NCBI RefSeq assembly: GCF_023016115.1
Contig: NZ_JALKBH010000008.1
Span: 79,073 to 143,072, forward strand
DNA: 64,000 nt
Source of the DNA: Alcanivorax sp. S6407
GTDB taxonomy: Bacteria; Pseudomonadota; Gammaproteobacteria; Pseudomonadales; Alcanivoracaceae
Reading direction: 5' to 3'
Part shown: piece by piece, positions 63,881 through 64,000 of the stretch
How the letters are laid out: each line of letters opens with the position of its first letter
Numbering within the stretch: position 1 is the stretch's first letter
Made by a program: the position numbers and the translations under genes
Notes under the pieces: generated by a model
Database searches by the model: none
Told to the model about the DNA's origin: nothing
Seen by the model: only the letters and a program-made list of their open reading frames with translations

Positions 63881-64000
63881 TCATCGCGGATTTCCGGGAA
63901 AAGCGGCTTTGATCTTCAGGAAGAAGTAGTCGCTATCCCGGTATCCATAAGCCATTCGCTTGATGACCTTGATCTTGTTGTTTACCCCTTCCAGGACACT
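63881..64000 (-). CDS. ISL3-family transposase, C-terminal fragment (cut by window edge)
   Basis: The minus-strand frame is open from the right edge to a TGA at 63881-63883. The 39 visible residues ('LEGVNNKIKVIKRMAYGYRD', then 'SDYFFLKIKAAFPG') match the C-terminal end of ISL3-type (IS204/IS1001/IS1165) transposases. The start and the element ends are outside the window. No clear terminal inverted repeat is seen between the sat terminator and this stop. Confidence 0.8.
   Translation of the reverse strand, partial: SVLEGVNNKIKVIKRMAYGYRDSDYFFLKIKAAFPGNPR

Overview
The window comes from a moderately GC-rich marine-type gammaproteobacterium. Gene content, protein style and gene order (argD-argF-ABC ATPase, then monothiol glutaredoxin, peroxiredoxin, RNase T, argG, gloA, an order that recalls Pseudomonas) fit Alcanivorax or a close relative. 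This assignment is inferred from reading the sequence and was not tested. Genes are densely packed. Most intergenic gaps hold terminators or short dispersed repeats. I saw no rRNA, tRNA, CRISPR array or prophage.

Layout. 1-1156: the 5' part of a lipoprotein with a hydrolase-like C-terminal region, running off the left edge. 2133-12507: four copies of a two-gene module, each an outer-membrane beta-barrel of about 425-435 residues followed 10-12 nt later by a small secreted protein of about 140 residues that resembles part of a phosphate-binding PstS domain. A UbiB-type kinase and an extended glutathione transferase lie between copies 1 and 2. The barrel gene of copy 2 has a one-base frameshift. 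13051-15881: a CPA2 antiporter with RCK domains and a GH114-type secreted glycosidase. 16041-21140: an archaic (Csu-like) chaperone-usher pilus operon whose usher has a duplicated C-terminal domain. 21323-27587: a 47-residue gene, a beta-CASP metallo-beta-lactamase nuclease, a P-type cation ATPase and a Na/Pi cotransporter. 27951-33432: an aldehyde dehydrogenase / acetolactate synthase pair, a MITE-like element, and an amidohydrolase. 33506-39262: a small acidic protein, an orphan pilin-like protein and class Ia ribonucleotide reductase (nrdA-nrdB). 39893-46371: an RstA/RstB-like two-component system, glycerol kinase and two translationally coupled diguanylate cyclases. 46523-49753: an ABC ATPase, argF and argD. 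49969-57506: an unpaired hydantoinase B, glutaredoxin, a porin / flavinylated FMN-binding protein / PepSY membrane protein operon, peroxiredoxin, RNase T and argG. 57883-63813: a beta-propeller lipoprotein, gloA, a RimK-linked cluster and sat. 63881-64000: the 3' end of an ISL3-type transposase, cut by the right edge.

How the parts relate. argD, argF and argG are three arginine-synthesis steps. The barrel/mini-PstS modules and the Na/Pi cotransporter may both concern phosphate or another anion, but nothing here proves it. The porin/FMN/PepSY operon looks like an envelope flavin-dependent reductase, plausibly for iron. RimK and its two neighbours look like a system that adds and removes or processes glutamate tails.

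The most unusual signals are (i) the fourfold barrel/mini-PstS module and (ii) three unrelated families of intergenic repeats that share one architecture: two inverted arms, each a run of about four or five degenerate 7-bp units, around a short loop. They usually abut stop codons and in two places supply a gene's last codons.
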